Under the pieces are notes generated by a model. The model worked only from the letters and a program-made list of their open reading frames with translations, searched no databases and was not told where the DNA came from. Source: Planctomycetota bacterium (GTDB lineage: Bacteria > Planctomycetota > UBA1135 > GCA-002686595). Taken from it: a stretch of 64,000 nucleotides of DNA. Shown here piece by piece: positions 46,444 to 56,455 of this stretch. The first letter of the stretch is position 1. Every line of letters begins with the position of its first letter. Where the stretch lies: the NCBI GenBank assembly GCA_002683825.1, contig NYUD01000057.1, forward strand, positions 186,001 to 250,000. The letters run 5' to 3'. A program made the translations under genes and the position numbers.

Positions 46444-47150
46444 CGAAGCGTCTGATCCTCATTCCCGCCTGGAACGAGGAGGCGAACCTGCCGGGGGTTC
46501 TGAAATCGGTCGCTCGGGAAGCCGAGGGCTTCGATGTGCTTGTCGTTGACGATGGGTCGGGCGATGCCACGTCCAGGATTGCGGTGGAGAACGGCGTGCA
46601 AGCGATCCGCCATCCCTTCAACCTGGGCTACGGGGCTTCGCTGCAGACCGGCTACAAGTACGCCTTGCGCCACGGGGTCGAGCTCGTGGTGCAGATGGAC
46701 GCCGACGGCCAGCACCGAGCCGAGGACGTTACCAGGCTGTGCGAACCCGTGCTCGAGGATCGGCTGGATCTGGTCATCGGCTCGCGCTTTCTCGAGCCCA
46801 CGGACTACGAATTCGGGGCGATTCGGGGGACGGGTCGTTCCCTTTTCGGAGGGATCGCTCGCTATTTCGGACTGCGGATCACGGATCCGACCTCGGGTTT
46901 TCAGGCCCTGAATCGGAAGGTTCTGCGGCTCTACTCCGGCGAGTCTTTTCCGTCGGACTTTCCCGACGTGGACGTCCTCCTGGCCGCCCATCGTGCTGGC
47001 ATCAGAATCGGTGAAGTGAGCGTCGAAATGCGGGAAGCGCCGCGCACCTCGACCTTGCACAGCGGGCTGCGCCCGATCTACTACGTCTACAAGATGCTTT
47101 TGTCCATCTGGGCCAACGCGGAGCGCCCGGAGCCTCCCAGGGACGGATAG
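46440..47150 (+). CDS. GT2 glycosyltransferase (polyprenyl-phosphate mannosyltransferase-like)
   Basis: 236 residues from a GTG overlapping the DUF2304 stop. Motifs: ILIPAWNEEANLPGVLKSV, the nucleotide-sugar VVDDGSGDAT, the catalytic DAD in QMDADGQH, and FLEPTDYEFGAIRGTGRSLF. It has the soluble GT2-A fold with no membrane helix. Homologues make polyprenyl-phosphate sugars used by membrane transferases. Its stop directly abuts the sulfatase stop on the other strand. Confidence 0.92.
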   Translation: MTKRLILIPAWNEEANLPGVLKSVAREAEGFDVLVVDDGSGDATSRIAVENGVQAIRHPFNLGYGASLQTGYKYALRHGVELVVQMDADGQHRAEDVTRLCEPVLEDRLDLVIGSRFLEPTDYEFGAIRGTGRSLFGGIARYFGLRITDPTSGFQALNRKVLRLYSGESFPSDFPDVDVLLAAHRAGIRIGEVSVEMREAPRTSTLHSGLRPIYYVYKMLLSIWANAERPEPPRDG

Positions 47151-49058
47151 CTAGTCGGGAGGCGTGGGCGCCTGCTGGTGCTGTTTCATCAACCGCTCGA
47201 GCAGCGCCAGGTCGTGCTCGACCTGGCGGAGGGACGGATCTCCAGGCTCGAGTTCGTCCAGCAAGGCCTGCATCCACCAGGCGGCCTTTCCATAGTTTCC
47301 GTTCTCGCGGTGGTGCCAGGCGAGGAACATGTACGCCTGAGAGAACTTCGGGTCCAGGCTCTGGGCCTTGCGAACCGTCTTCAGGGCGCGTTCCGTTTTT
47401 CCCGTCTGCACATAGCAAACACCGAGACTGAAGAGTGTCGAGACCGAATCGGGTTGTTCGGCGAGCGCTTGTTCGAAGTAGGGGAGTGCGCCGGCGTGAT
47501 CGCCGAGGCCGAACTTGACTTCACCCAGGGACAAGCGCAGCAGCGGGTCGGCGGCGTGGTCCCGAGTGAGATCCTCGAGGATGGCTTGTGCCTGAAGAAG
47601 AAGTTCACGCCCGCGCTCGAGTTTCGCCGGATCTTGACTGCCGGGTGTCGAAGGCGTTGCCATCAGGTTGGCCTGGATCATCAATGAGCGTGCGCGATTC
47701 AATTCCTTTTGACCGGCGACGCGCTCGTGGGGGTCGGGCAAGCTCCGGTTGAACGGGTCTCCCCCGGCGGCGCCGCCGGTATAGCCGAGGGCTTCGAGCG
47801 CCTGACGGTCGCCTTCCTCAAGGGCTCGATCCACGACCCAAGCCAGATCCGAGTACTCCGCCAGCAATGCCTGGAGTTCGCGCTCCAGCCCTTTCACGAC
47901 TTCCGGCCGAACGGCTGCGAGATTGTTGGATTCTTGCGGGTCTGTGACGAGGTCGTAGAGCTCGACCCCTTTCCCGCGGATGAACTTGTGTTTGCCTGAG
48001 ACGAGGCCGAGGTAGGGGTGCCAGCGATGCGAGTAGTAGGGCAGGTAGGTCTCGAGGTAGAGCGGCGCCGTGGTTGCGGGTTCCATGGTGGCGCCGTCGC
48101 CGTCCAGAAGGGGAAGGCGGACCATGTCCGGCATTTCATCGGCTGCGATTCCAAGGAGCCGCAACAGCGTTGCCGGCAAGCTGACGAGTGAGACCGGCCG
48201 GGAGACGCGCGTTCCAGCGGCTTTCTGAACGAGTGATCCAGACACGATCAACGGAACGTGCATCGTGGATTGGTACAGAAACACCCCGTGGTTGGCTTCG
48301 CCGTGGTCGTCCATGTCCTCCCCGTGATCCGCGGTCACGATGACGGTCAGCTCATCCATCAGGCCGCGCTTTTCCAGGTGGGCCAGGAGGCGTCCCAACT
48401 CCTCATCGCAGTAGGCGATCTCGGCGTCGTAGGGATGATCGAAACGGAGTCGATAAAGGTCGGGTGGAGTCCACGGGAGGTGGGGGTCGTAAAAATGGAT
48501 CCAGCCGAAATAGTCATCGCCAAGATCCAGCGTGTCGATCCATTGAATCGCCCGATCGACTACTCGGCCGGCGGGGCGTTCGCTGACCGTAGTATCCATC
48601 CGTTGCCTCGGCCCGTCGTACACCTCGAAGCCCTGGTCGAGGCCGTACCGGCGGTCGAGGATGAAGCTGCCGACAAACGCGCCGGTTCGAAAGCCGTGGC
48701 GTCGTAGGACCTCGGCGATCGGCGTGCCCTCCTCCGAGAGCTTGAAGATCCCGTTGTCGTGCAGTCCGTGGGCCGACGGATATACGCCGGTCAAGAGCGA
48801 AGCATGGGCCGGCAGCGTGATCGGCGCGGTCGACAACGCTTGCTCGAAGAGAATCCCCTCCTCGGCGAGCCGATCGATCGTGTCCGTGCCCCCTCCACCA
48901 TAGCCGTAGGCTCCTATCCGGTCGGCACGGGTCGTATCAATCGTGACGAGGAGCACCCCCCGCCCCCGGGAGTTGTGCTCCTCGGTGGGTCCATCGGGGC
49001 CTCCGCAGCCGTTGAGTGAGATCAGAAAGGGGAGAGCTGCGAGAGTGAACGCGCGCAT
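47151..49058 (-). CDS. Sulfatase-family lipoprotein fused to TPR repeats
   Basis: 635 residues with a lipoprotein signal (LISLNGCGG). The alkaline-phosphatase/sulfatase fold is clear: LVTIDTTRADRIGAYGY (metal Asp), APITLPAHASLLTG and TADHGEDMDDHG. The nucleophile position is Thr (T-L-P-A-H), not Cys or Ser as in formylglycine sulfatases, so a phosphodiesterase or different hydrolase activity is possible. The last ~200 residues are tetratricopeptide repeats (LFSLGVCYVQTGKTERALKT). It starts 3 bases after the Gfo/Idh/MocA gene stop: operon. Confidence 0.88.
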   Translation of the reverse strand: MRAFTLAALPFLISLNGCGGPDGPTEEHNSRGRGVLLVTIDTTRADRIGAYGYGGGGTDTIDRLAEEGILFEQALSTAPITLPAHASLLTGVYPSAHGLHDNGIFKLSEEGTPIAEVLRRHGFRTGAFVGSFILDRRYGLDQGFEVYDGPRQRMDTTVSERPAGRVVDRAIQWIDTLDLGDDYFGWIHFYDPHLPWTPPDLYRLRFDHPYDAEIAYCDEELGRLLAHLEKRGLMDELTVIVTADHGEDMDDHGEANHGVFLYQSTMHVPLIVSGSLVQKAAGTRVSRPVSLVSLPATLLRLLGIAADEMPDMVRLPLLDGDGATMEPATTAPLYLETYLPYYSHRWHPYLGLVSGKHKFIRGKGVELYDLVTDPQESNNLAAVRPEVVKGLERELQALLAEYSDLAWVVDRALEEGDRQALEALGYTGGAAGGDPFNRSLPDPHERVAGQKELNRARSLMIQANLMATPSTPGSQDPAKLERGRELLLQAQAILEDLTRDHAADPLLRLSLGEVKFGLGDHAGALPYFEQALAEQPDSVSTLFSLGVCYVQTGKTERALKTVRKAQSLDPKFSQAYMFLAWHHRENGNYGKAAWWMQALLDELEPGDPSLRQVEHDLALLERLMKQHQQAPTPPD

Positions 49059-49061
49059 GGG

Positions 49062-50096
49062 TCACTGTGTTAGAGCGACCGTTTGGTGGGTGGAGAGGCT
49101 CACTTTCTCCGCATCCAGCATGGAGATCAGCCCAGCGGTCTCTTCACAGGTGGCCTGGAGCTGAATCCCGCCCCGCACGGCGTCCAGTACGTGGCGGATC
49201 TCGCCGTCGTAGCCGGCGCTCTCGTCGATTCCGACGGCGGATGCCTCGCCCTCTGAAACGAGCGTCAAGGGCGGTGTCGCGCCGAGCGAAAAGACCGCCG
49301 TGGCTTCTTCGAAGATGACCGTGAAGCCCATGTGGAACTCGAAACCCACGCTGTGATCCCAGCCCCCCTCCGCGACCACGTGCGCGGGCCCGTCCGGGAA
49401 GTGGTAGAGCGTGGTGAGGTGGTCGAGTGTTCCGGTGCAGGAGACGGACTTTGGGACGCCGAAGCACCAGCGTACGAAGTCCGCATCGTGGACGTGAAGG
49501 TCGAACAGGGCGCCGCCCGTACGCTGAGAGTTCGCATAGAAGTCCGGTGACCACGAAGGCGGCGAGCCCAGGCGGCGAAAGACCGCGCTCTTCACGGCCC
49601 CATACCTGCCCTCACAAATCGCCTCTCGGAGCCACGACCATCCCGGCCAAAAGCGCATACACATCGCCGGCATGCACACACGATCAACCTCCAGGGCGAT
49701 CGCCGCCAGTCTCTCGGCGTCGTCGGCCTTCAGCGACAGGGGTTTCTCCACCAGGACATGCTTGCCCGCGGCGAGGGCTCTTTCGGCCAGTTGTACGTGT
49801 GTGTCGGTCGGCGTACAGATGCTGACCAGCTCGACTTCCGGGTCGGCGAACAGTTCTTCGGGAAGTGTCGTGAACCGCACCGCCTGTGGGTCATAGAGCG
49901 GTTCCGTCTCCTCCTGCTCGATATTGCCTCGCTGGGCAGGTTCGCCTCGGAAGCGTTCGATCTCCGCATCGCACAAGCCCACCACGCGACAGGCGTGGCC
50001 CTCCTTGTTCGCGTCCCGATAGGCCGCGAGATGCGTCCGTCCCATGAAGCCCAGGCCGATGACACCGACGCCGATCTCGTGCTGGCTTGACCTCAC
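49062..50096 (-). CDS. Gfo/Idh/MocA-family oxidoreductase
   Basis: 344 residues from a GTG that overlaps the upstream isomerase stop (GTGA). The N-terminal Rossmann motif is GVIGLGFMGRTH; the catalytic lysine region is VLVEKPLSLKA. The C-terminal beta sheet domain binds the sugar or cyclitol. The family oxidises sugars, often at C3, with NAD(P). In this three-gene operon (TIM barrel, oxidoreductase, sulfatase) a substrate carrying a sulfate or phosphate ester is plausible. Confidence 0.92.
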   Translation of the reverse strand: MRSSQHEIGVGVIGLGFMGRTHLAAYRDANKEGHACRVVGLCDAEIERFRGEPAQRGNIEQEETEPLYDPQAVRFTTLPEELFADPEVELVSICTPTDTHVQLAERALAAGKHVLVEKPLSLKADDAERLAAIALEVDRVCMPAMCMRFWPGWSWLREAICEGRYGAVKSAVFRRLGSPPSWSPDFYANSQRTGGALFDLHVHDADFVRWCFGVPKSVSCTGTLDHLTTLYHFPDGPAHVVAEGGWDHSVGFEFHMGFTVIFEEATAVFSLGATPPLTLVSEGEASAVGIDESAGYDGEIRHVLDAVRGGIQLQATCEETAGLISMLDAEKVSLSTHQTVALTQ

Positions 50097-50938
50097 GAAG
50101 TTCCTCCAACGCTGTGGCTTCCGATCTTGTGCAGCTCGATCATGCGCTTTGCGGCGGCGATGTCCCCGATCCTATCGGAACCCGCCTCCCGTTCGATCAT
50201 CAGATCGACGGAGAGATCGTGGCGTCTCAACAGTGAAAAGAAAGCGTTCCAGTCCACCTGACCGGTACCCGAAACAACCTCTTCCCCCCAGGTGCCCGAG
50301 GTCTTGGTCCGGCACGCATCCTTGATGTGGATCTGGAGAACGTGCCCGGCCAGGGCGTCGAGCGCTTCGATAGGATCTCCCTTGTCATAGAGGATCATGT
50401 TGGCCGGATCGAAGTTTACACCGACGGTCGGGCGGTCCAGTTCCTCGAGAAAACCCAGCAGTGTCGGCGCCCGTTCCTGTCCCGTTTCAAGCGCCGTCCG
50501 TACGCCCAGGTCGGCGAAGCGATCCGCGACCAGGCGCAGTCGCTCGACGAGTTTTTGGCGGTCAGGTCCGGGTTTCTCGGGCAGGAAGCCCGCATGTAGC
50601 GAAACGAGGTCCAGGCCGAGGTCCGCCGCCAGCCGAGCGTTTTCTTCTGTTGCGTGCAGGTTCTCGTCCCAGTGTTCGTCGGAGACGACACCGCCCGTGA
50701 CGCGAATCGTCTCCAGGGTCGAGTAGTCCTCGCCGAGCGTGCCCATCATTCCCGAGTGCACCCCTATTCCGGCCTCTTGCAGGACGGGAAGGGTACGCTC
50801 GACGGGCCATTCGCCCCTCCGCACGGGATCCAGGGCCAATTGCACCGTGGAGAGCCCGAGGCTCCGGACGCGCTCCGCCAGCTCCTCGGGGCCGGAGGGC
50901 TGCAGGGACCACGAACACACGCCTATCAGGTTGTTCAT
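50093..50938 (-). CDS. Sugar phosphate isomerase/epimerase (TIM barrel)
   Basis: 281 residues from the ATG at 50938; an in-frame start 60 bases upstream adds a poorly plausible stretch. Motifs: IGVCSWSLQPSG, LGLSTVQLALDP, VRTALETGQE (metal Glu), NFDPANMILYDKGD, HIKDACR and a C-terminal LSVDLMIEREAG. Cytosolic, with no signal peptide, unlike the barrels at 3320, 51000 and 57838. First gene of the operon with the oxidoreductase and sulfatase. Divergent from the barrel gene at 51000, only 61 bases apart. Confidence 0.9.
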   Translation of the reverse strand: MNNLIGVCSWSLQPSGPEELAERVRSLGLSTVQLALDPVRRGEWPVERTLPVLQEAGIGVHSGMMGTLGEDYSTLETIRVTGGVVSDEHWDENLHATEENARLAADLGLDLVSLHAGFLPEKPGPDRQKLVERLRLVADRFADLGVRTALETGQERAPTLLGFLEELDRPTVGVNFDPANMILYDKGDPIEALDALAGHVLQIHIKDACRTKTSGTWGEEVVSGTGQVDWNAFFSLLRRHDLSVDLMIEREAGSDRIGDIAAAKRMIELHKIGSHSVGGTS

Positions 50939-50999
50939 GCCCAGAGGATAGCGCGAACGACGGGGCTCAAACGGGAAGATCGGATATCCTCCCGGCACT

Positions 51000-51926
51000 A
51001 TGTCGAAGACACGACGCCAATTCCTCGTCGGCGGCGCAAGCGCCAGCGCATTGGCGCTCGGCGCGGCGCCGCTTTCCAGCGAGCTTTACTCGTCCTCCCG
51101 GAAGCTCTACCGCATTTCCCTGGCGCAATGGTCACTTCACCGCACCCTGCGCTCCGGTGAGCTCAACGCCCTTGACTTTCCGGCCTACACCAAGCGCCAA
51201 TTCGGATTGGGCGCAGTCGAATACGTGAACCAGTTCTTCGCTGACAGGGCCACGGATTTCGTCTGGCTGAGCGAGCTGAAGACCCGGGCGGCGGATGCGG
51301 GCGTGCGCAGCTTGTTGATCATGATCGATGCGGAAGGGGCCCTGGGGGATTCCGATGACTTGCGGCGTCGCAAGGCGGTGGAGAATCACTTCAAGTGGAT
51401 CGCCGCAGCGAAGTACCTGGGCTGCCATGCGATTCGTGTCAATGCCGCCGGAAGCGGTGGATGGGAAAAGCAACGGGACAACGCAGCCGATTCCCTGTGT
51501 CGGTTGGCCGAGTTCGGAGACGACTACGACATAGACATCATCGTCGAAAACCACGGCGGTCTGTCTTCGAATGGCAAGTGGCTGGCAGAGGTCATGCGCG
51601 TGGCGGATAACCCCCGTGTCGGTACGTTGCCGGACTTCGGCAACTTCCACCTCGGCGAGGGCAAGTGGTACGACCGCTACGACGGCGTGCGCGAGCTGAT
51701 GCCCTTCGCCAAGGCCGTCAGCGCCAAGTCCCACGAATTTGATGCCGGCGGCAACGAGGTGAGAACGGACTACCGTCGCATGATCTCGATCGTTCTCGCT
51801 TCGGGGTACCACGGTTACATCGGAATCGAATACGAAGGAAGTCCGGTGGGCGAATTCGAAGGCATCAGGAAGACCCAGCGACTCCTCGAACGGGTTCGCG
51901 ACGGGCTGGAAAAGGAGGAAGATTGA
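51000..51926 (+). CDS. Tat-exported sugar phosphate isomerase/epimerase
   Basis: 308 residues. A twin-arginine signal ([18 protein letters not shown]) is followed by the barrel: [34 protein letters not shown] (metal Glu), TLPDFGNFH and YIGIEYEGS. Export of this family is a planctomycete habit. The TTG of the cytochrome-linked dehydrogenase overlaps its stop, so the two are co-expressed. Confidence 0.92.
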   Translation: MSKTRRQFLVGGASASALALGAAPLSSELYSSSRKLYRISLAQWSLHRTLRSGELNALDFPAYTKRQFGLGAVEYVNQFFADRATDFVWLSELKTRAADAGVRSLLIMIDAEGALGDSDDLRRRKAVENHFKWIAAAKYLGCHAIRVNAAGSGGWEKQRDNAADSLCRLAEFGDDYDIDIIVENHGGLSSNGKWLAEVMRVADNPRVGTLPDFGNFHLGEGKWYDRYDGVRELMPFAKAVSAKSHEFDAGGNEVRTDYRRMISIVLASGYHGYIGIEYEGSPVGEFEGIRKTQRLLERVRDGLEKEED

Positions 51927-54900
51927 AGTTCTTCTTCGCCATTAACCTCGCTCTCATGAATGGTGTGTCGGCCTGGCAGGGGGAATTCGAACCCCACATC
52001 GAGCCGGTCTCGGGCGAAGCTGCGGCGGCCATGGCAAGCATCGAGCCGATCGAAGGCATCGAGCTGGAGCTCTTCGCCGCCGAGCCTCTTCTGGCCAATC
52101 CGGTTTGCCTTTACGTCGACCATCGTGGTGATCTCTTCGTCGCCGAGAGCTTTCGGTGCAACGCGGGCGTTACCGACATGCGCGAGCACATGGATTGGCT
52201 GGACGAAGATCTGGCCAACCGCACGGTCGAGGAGCGATTGGCGATGATGCGGGCCCACGTCGGGGAGGACTACGACCCGGATTTTGGCACAGCCTTTGAG
52301 CAAGTGCGCCTGATCCGCGACACCGACGGCGACGGCAAGGCGGACCAGGATTTCGTGTTCGCCACGGGCTTTTCCGATCACGCCGACGGGATAGGTGCGG
52401 GGCTCTTGTCCTACCGTGGCGATGTTTTCTACACGTGCATTCCGCACCTGTGGCGCTTGCGCGACCTCGACGGGGACGGGCGAGCCGAAAAGAAACTGGC
52501 GCTTTCGAGTGGGTACGGGGTCAACATCGCGCTCCTGGGGCACGATTTGCACGGGCTGAGGATCGGACCGGACCAGCGCCTTTACTTCTCATGCGGTGAC
52601 CGTGGCTTTCACGTCGAAACGGCCCAGGGAACCATCGCCCATCCGCACGCTGGGGCCGTCCTGCGCTGCAATCTGGACGGCACGAACCTCGAGGTCTGGC
52701 ATACCGGTTTGCGCAATCCGCAGGAACTGGTGTTCGATCTTCACGGGAATCTCTTCACCGGCGACAACAACTCCGACGGAGGAGACAAGGCACGCTGGGT
52801 CAATGTAGTAGAGGGTGGCGAATCGGGTTGGCGCTACGCGTATCAGTGGATCACCTCTCCGGTGATGCGCGGCCCGTGGAATGACGAGAAGTTGTGGCAT
52901 CCTCCTCACAAGGGGCAGGCGGCCTACATCGTTCCACCGATCGCCAACTTGGCAAGCGGCCCTTCGGGTTTGACCTACTACCCGGGGACCGGCCTCGACT
53001 CCAGCTACGACAGCCACTTTTTCCTGTGCGATTTTCGAGGCGATGCGAAGTACAGCGGTGTGCACGTGTTCAAGACGCATGCAGACGGGGCGTTCTGGGA
53101 GCTGGGTCAGACGCGACGTTTCCTTTGGAACACGCTGGCCACCGACATCGACTTCGGGCCGGACGGTTCGATGTACTTCAGCGATTGGGTGCACGGCTGG
53201 ACCAAGACGGGCAAAGGACGGATCTATCGGGCCTACCATCCCGAAGGGCGTAGCAGTGCATTGGCGCGCGAGACCCGACGCATCCTTCGGGAAGGGACCT
53301 ACGAGCTGTCGACGGAAAAACTGATCCGACTCCTGGAGCACCCGGATCAGCGCGTGCGACAGGAAGCCCACTTCGCCTTGGCTGAGCGGGAGGCGGTCGA
53401 GGCGCTCACCCGCAAGGCCCGAGATGGCGGGCTACTGGCGCGGCTCCACGCCCTCTGGGGCCTTGGAATCGCGGCGCGCGAGGATATCCGTGCCCTGGCG
53501 GGAGCCGTTCCGTTGACGGAGGATCCTGACCCGGAGGTTCGGGCCCAGGCCGTGCGTGTCCTGGGCGACGAGTGGTACTTCGACGGCGCCGATGCGATTC
53601 GTGCGCGAATCTCGGACTCCGAGCCGAGGGTGCGTTTCTTCGCGTCGATCGCAGCCGGGCGTCTTGGGATCGAGGGCGCGATCGAGCCCCTGACCCAGGT
53701 GTTGATCGACGCCGGCGAGGACGACCCCAACCTGCGCCACGCCGGTGTCATGGGGCTTCTCGGTTGCGCTGACGAGGCCACGCTCGAACGTCTCTCCGAT
53801 CACGAATCGGCCCATGTCCGTATGGGAGCCCTGCTCGTCTACCGGCGACGCTCCGATCCGGCGATCGGACGCTTCTTGGAGGACTCCGATCCGCTCCTGG
53901 TTCTGGAAGCCGCACGCGCCATTCACGACAGGCCGATCGAAGGGGCCCTCGAGAACCTGGCGCTTCACGACTGCAGGACTCTGCCGGCGGGGCGCGAAGC
54001 TGCCCTGGTCCGGAGGGTGTTGAACGCGAACCTGCGTGGAGGGAATGCTCGGACCCTGGCCGACCTCGCGCTGCGTCCCGATCTGGAGGACGCATTTCGC
54101 GTCGAGGCCATCGACATGCTGGCCTCCTGGGCCGATCCCTCGGACCGCGATCGGGTGAACAACACCTGGATCCCCCTGGCACCCCGGTCCGTGGACAAGG
54201 TCCGTGCGCTTACGCTGGAACTCGCCCGGAGCGCGGTCGTCGACGGTTCGCCCGCGCTGGTCGAGGCGTTCACGAGGTTGGTTGCGGCCATGGAGGTCGA
54301 CGAGCTCTCGCCGGCGTTGTGCGCCTGGGTGGAGGATCCCGCTCGACACACAGGTGTGCGTGTTGCTGCTCTGGAGGCGATGCAGGCGCTCGGATCCAGG
54401 GAGCTTGCGCGTGCCGTCCGGGCTTCCCTGGGAGACCCTATCGGTCGCGTGCGGGCCGCCGCTTTGATCGCCCTGGAGGAGCTCTCGCCCGAGGACGCGC
54501 TCGTCAGTTTGCCTGCCATTCTCGAAGGGGGTGAAATCACCGAGAGGCGTGCGGCCTATCGCATCCTGGGGCGCATGGGACTCGGAGCGAAGAAGCACAT
54601 CCTGGCCGAGCTCGAGCTCCTGGAGGCCGGTTTGCTGCCGCAGGAGTTCGCTCTCGATCTGGTTCAAGCGGCCGAGATGTATGCGCAGTTCGATCCCATT
54701 GCGGCGGATGTCGCCGCACGGCTGGATGTTCTCCGCCTTTCCCGCGGAGCGGAGCCCGAGCTGGCCTTCTGGGTGGACGGGCTCTTCGGCGGCGACCCGG
54801 ATCGGGGCCGTGAGGTCTACCAGCGGACCGAGCTTTCCTGTGTGCGGTGCCACGAGACGGATGACGACACGATGCGCGTGGGTCCCGACCTGCGCGGCGT

Positions 54901-55201
54901 TTCCAGACGATTGACGCGCCTGCAGATGCTCGAATCGATCGTGCTGCCCAATCGCAGGACGACGCTCGGATTTCAGGGGACCGTGTTCTACATGCTCGAC
55001 GAGAGCGTCGTGAACGGCCGCATTCTCGAAGAGACGGCAGATGAAATTCGAGTCATCGACTCCGACGGTGTGACGACCACCTTGGATCCGGAGGAAGTGG
55101 ACGAGCGCCGCGCGGATCTTTCGGCCATGCCCGAGGATATCGTCAAGAGCCTGGATCGTTCGGAAATGCGGGACTTGCTTGCCTACCTGGGCGATCTCTA
55201 A
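51923..55201 (+). CDS. PVC-type heme-binding dehydrogenase (propeller, HEAT repeats, cytochrome c)
   Basis: 1092 residues from a TTG that overlaps the previous stop and is preceded by a near-perfect AGGAGG; a signal peptide follows ([15 protein letters not shown]). Domains: a sugar-dehydrogenase-like propeller (about 35-430; [34 protein letters not shown]), HEAT-like repeats (about 470-950), then a cytochrome c domain with CVRCH near residue 972 and a conserved C-terminus ([21 protein letters not shown]). These proteins oxidise sugars and pass electrons to the respiratory chain. The pairing with an exported TIM barrel supports extracytoplasmic sugar processing. Confidence 0.93.
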   Translation: MKFFFAINLALMNGVSAWQGEFEPHIEPVSGEAAAAMASIEPIEGIELELFAAEPLLANPVCLYVDHRGDLFVAESFRCNAGVTDMREHMDWLDEDLANRTVEERLAMMRAHVGEDYDPDFGTAFEQVRLIRDTDGDGKADQDFVFATGFSDHADGIGAGLLSYRGDVFYTCIPHLWRLRDLDGDGRAEKKLALSSGYGVNIALLGHDLHGLRIGPDQRLYFSCGDRGFHVETAQGTIAHPHAGAVLRCNLDGTNLEVWHTGLRNPQELVFDLHGNLFTGDNNSDGGDKARWVNVVEGGESGWRYAYQWITSPVMRGPWNDEKLWHPPHKGQAAYIVPPIANLASGPSGLTYYPGTGLDSSYDSHFFLCDFRGDAKYSGVHVFKTHADGAFWELGQTRRFLWNTLATDIDFGPDGSMYFSDWVHGWTKTGKGRIYRAYHPEGRSSALARETRRILREGTYELSTEKLIRLLEHPDQRVRQEAHFALAEREAVEALTRKARDGGLLARLHALWGLGIAAREDIRALAGAVPLTEDPDPEVRAQAVRVLGDEWYFDGADAIRARISDSEPRVRFFASIAAGRLGIEGAIEPLTQVLIDAGEDDPNLRHAGVMGLLGCADEATLERLSDHESAHVRMGALLVYRRRSDPAIGRFLEDSDPLLVLEAARAIHDRPIEGALENLALHDCRTLPAGREAALVRRVLNANLRGGNARTLADLALRPDLEDAFRVEAIDMLASWADPSDRDRVNNTWIPLAPRSVDKVRALTLELARSAVVDGSPALVEAFTRLVAAMEVDELSPALCAWVEDPARHTGVRVAALEAMQALGSRELARAVRASLGDPIGRVRAAALIALEELSPEDALVSLPAILEGGEITERRAAYRILGRMGLGAKKHILAELELLEAGLLPQEFALDLVQAAEMYAQFDPIAADVAARLDVLRLSRGAEPELAFWVDGLFGGDPDRGREVYQRTELSCVRCHETDDDTMRVGPDLRGVSRRLTRLQMLESIVLPNRRTTLGFQGTVFYMLDESVVNGRILEETADEIRVIDSDGVTTTLDPEEVDERRADLSAMPEDIVKSLDRSEMRDLLAYLGDL

Positions 55202-55312
55202 CCGCAAGAGGACACGGCGAGACGAACGGCATGAGGTTGCTCAACTGGAACCGGATCGACGGCCGTAAAGCCGGAGAGCTGTAGATCGCCGGCAGACCAC
55301 GATAGAGATCTT

Positions 55313-56455
55313 TCACGCCAGGAGATCGTGTGCCCTGGCGGTTACGACAGCGGTTCCGATCTTCTCACCATCCACCAGGAGAACCTGTTCCGCAAGGTTG
55401 ACCGTAGGGCAAACGTGGTGGGGGACCAGCATCAGCTCTGTTCCCAGGTCGGGTGCCGCCGCGGATACGGCGCGTAGCGGCAGGTGTTCCTCGTTGGGAG
55501 TCTGAGGTTCGAGTTCCGCGTGACCGAGGACAAACGCGCAGACGTGTTCGCCTTCGGTCGCGATGGACTTCGAACCGACGTCGCACGTCGCGAGGTCGGT
55601 GCGCGGACGGCTGATCACGCGCGTGAAGAGCAACGCAGCCGGTGTCAGATGAAGGTCCGGGTTTTCTTGCTCGGATCGCAGGTCGTGGAAGACGACCGTT
55701 CCGGGGGACAATCGATGCACGACATTGCCGAGCTCACGAAAGCGCGGATAGGCCAGGGCGTGCAAGAACGTCGGGGTTCCGCTCGTAATGATTTCCTCGG
55801 GAGGGAAGCCCAGTTCGCGCAATTCCCAACACAGTTCAAGCGCGAGGTCGTAGCACGCAAAGATCTCATCTTGCCGCGCTTCGATCGGGCCGTGGAGATG
55901 TCCGTCGTAGTAGTGGATGCCGCGGAAGCGATCTCCTGCCCCCCGCACCACGGCGTGCAGGCGGTCCCGATCCGCCAGCGGGACACCGGTGCGGTCCATT
56001 CCCGGGTTAACGTCGACGAAGATCGACAGAGGTTGCGGGATTGAGTCGATGAGGCCGGGGTCCTCGCAAAGGAGCGAAACGCGCGTCGTGCTGTGTTTGC
56101 GGGCCAGTCCAGCCAGAACCTCGAGTCCCGGGCCGCGTAGCGGATAGGCCAGGAGCAGATCCGCGTCCTGCACCGCGGCCTCCTCCAGCACTTCAAGTAA
56201 AACGCGCGCCTCGCGGGTGGTGGCGCACTTGAAATGGCGCACGCCGGCTTGAATCAGCTCCGAGTAGACCGCAGGAATCTTGGTGGTCTTGATGTGGGGT
56301 CGCCATCGATCCGGCGTGCCTGCGTAGGCCAAAATGCGCTGGACGTTCTCCCGAACCTTGTCGAGGTAGACGACCAGAGCCGGTGATAGGAGTTTTTCGC
56401 GGGTTCCGGCCGGGAGCGCGTATTCCGCTGGATCGAGGTCACGAAAAGGCGTCAC
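55313..56455 (-). CDS. D-threonine aldolase / D-serine dehydratase-like PLP enzyme
   Basis: 380 residues from a GTG at 56455, fixed by its GTGA overlap with the preceding hydrolase stop. Alanine-racemase-like barrel with the PLP lysine in RPHIKTTKIP. The C-terminal metal site HHVCPTVN carries the His-x-Cys zinc pair typical of D-serine dehydratases and D-threonine aldolases. Acts on D-beta-hydroxy amino acids. Co-transcribed with a proline-iminopeptidase-like enzyme, suggesting peptide or amino acid salvage. Confidence 0.9.
   Translation of the reverse strand: MTPFRDLDPAEYALPAGTREKLLSPALVVYLDKVRENVQRILAYAGTPDRWRPHIKTTKIPAVYSELIQAGVRHFKCATTREARVLLEVLEEAAVQDADLLLAYPLRGPGLEVLAGLARKHSTTRVSLLCEDPGLIDSIPQPLSIFVDVNPGMDRTGVPLADRDRLHAVVRGAGDRFRGIHYYDGHLHGPIEARQDEIFACYDLALELCWELRELGFPPEEIITSGTPTFLHALAYPRFRELGNVVHRLSPGTVVFHDLRSEQENPDLHLTPAALLFTRVISRPRTDLATCDVGSKSIATEGEHVCAFVLGHAELEPQTPNEEHLPLRAVSAAAPDLGTELMLVPHHVCPTVNLAEQVLLVDGEKIGTAVVTARAHDLLA

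Noticed and set aside
53432..55207. Antisense open frame over the cytochrome-linked dehydrogenase
   Set aside because: The sense strand encodes HEAT repeats and CxxCH; the antisense frame has no motif.
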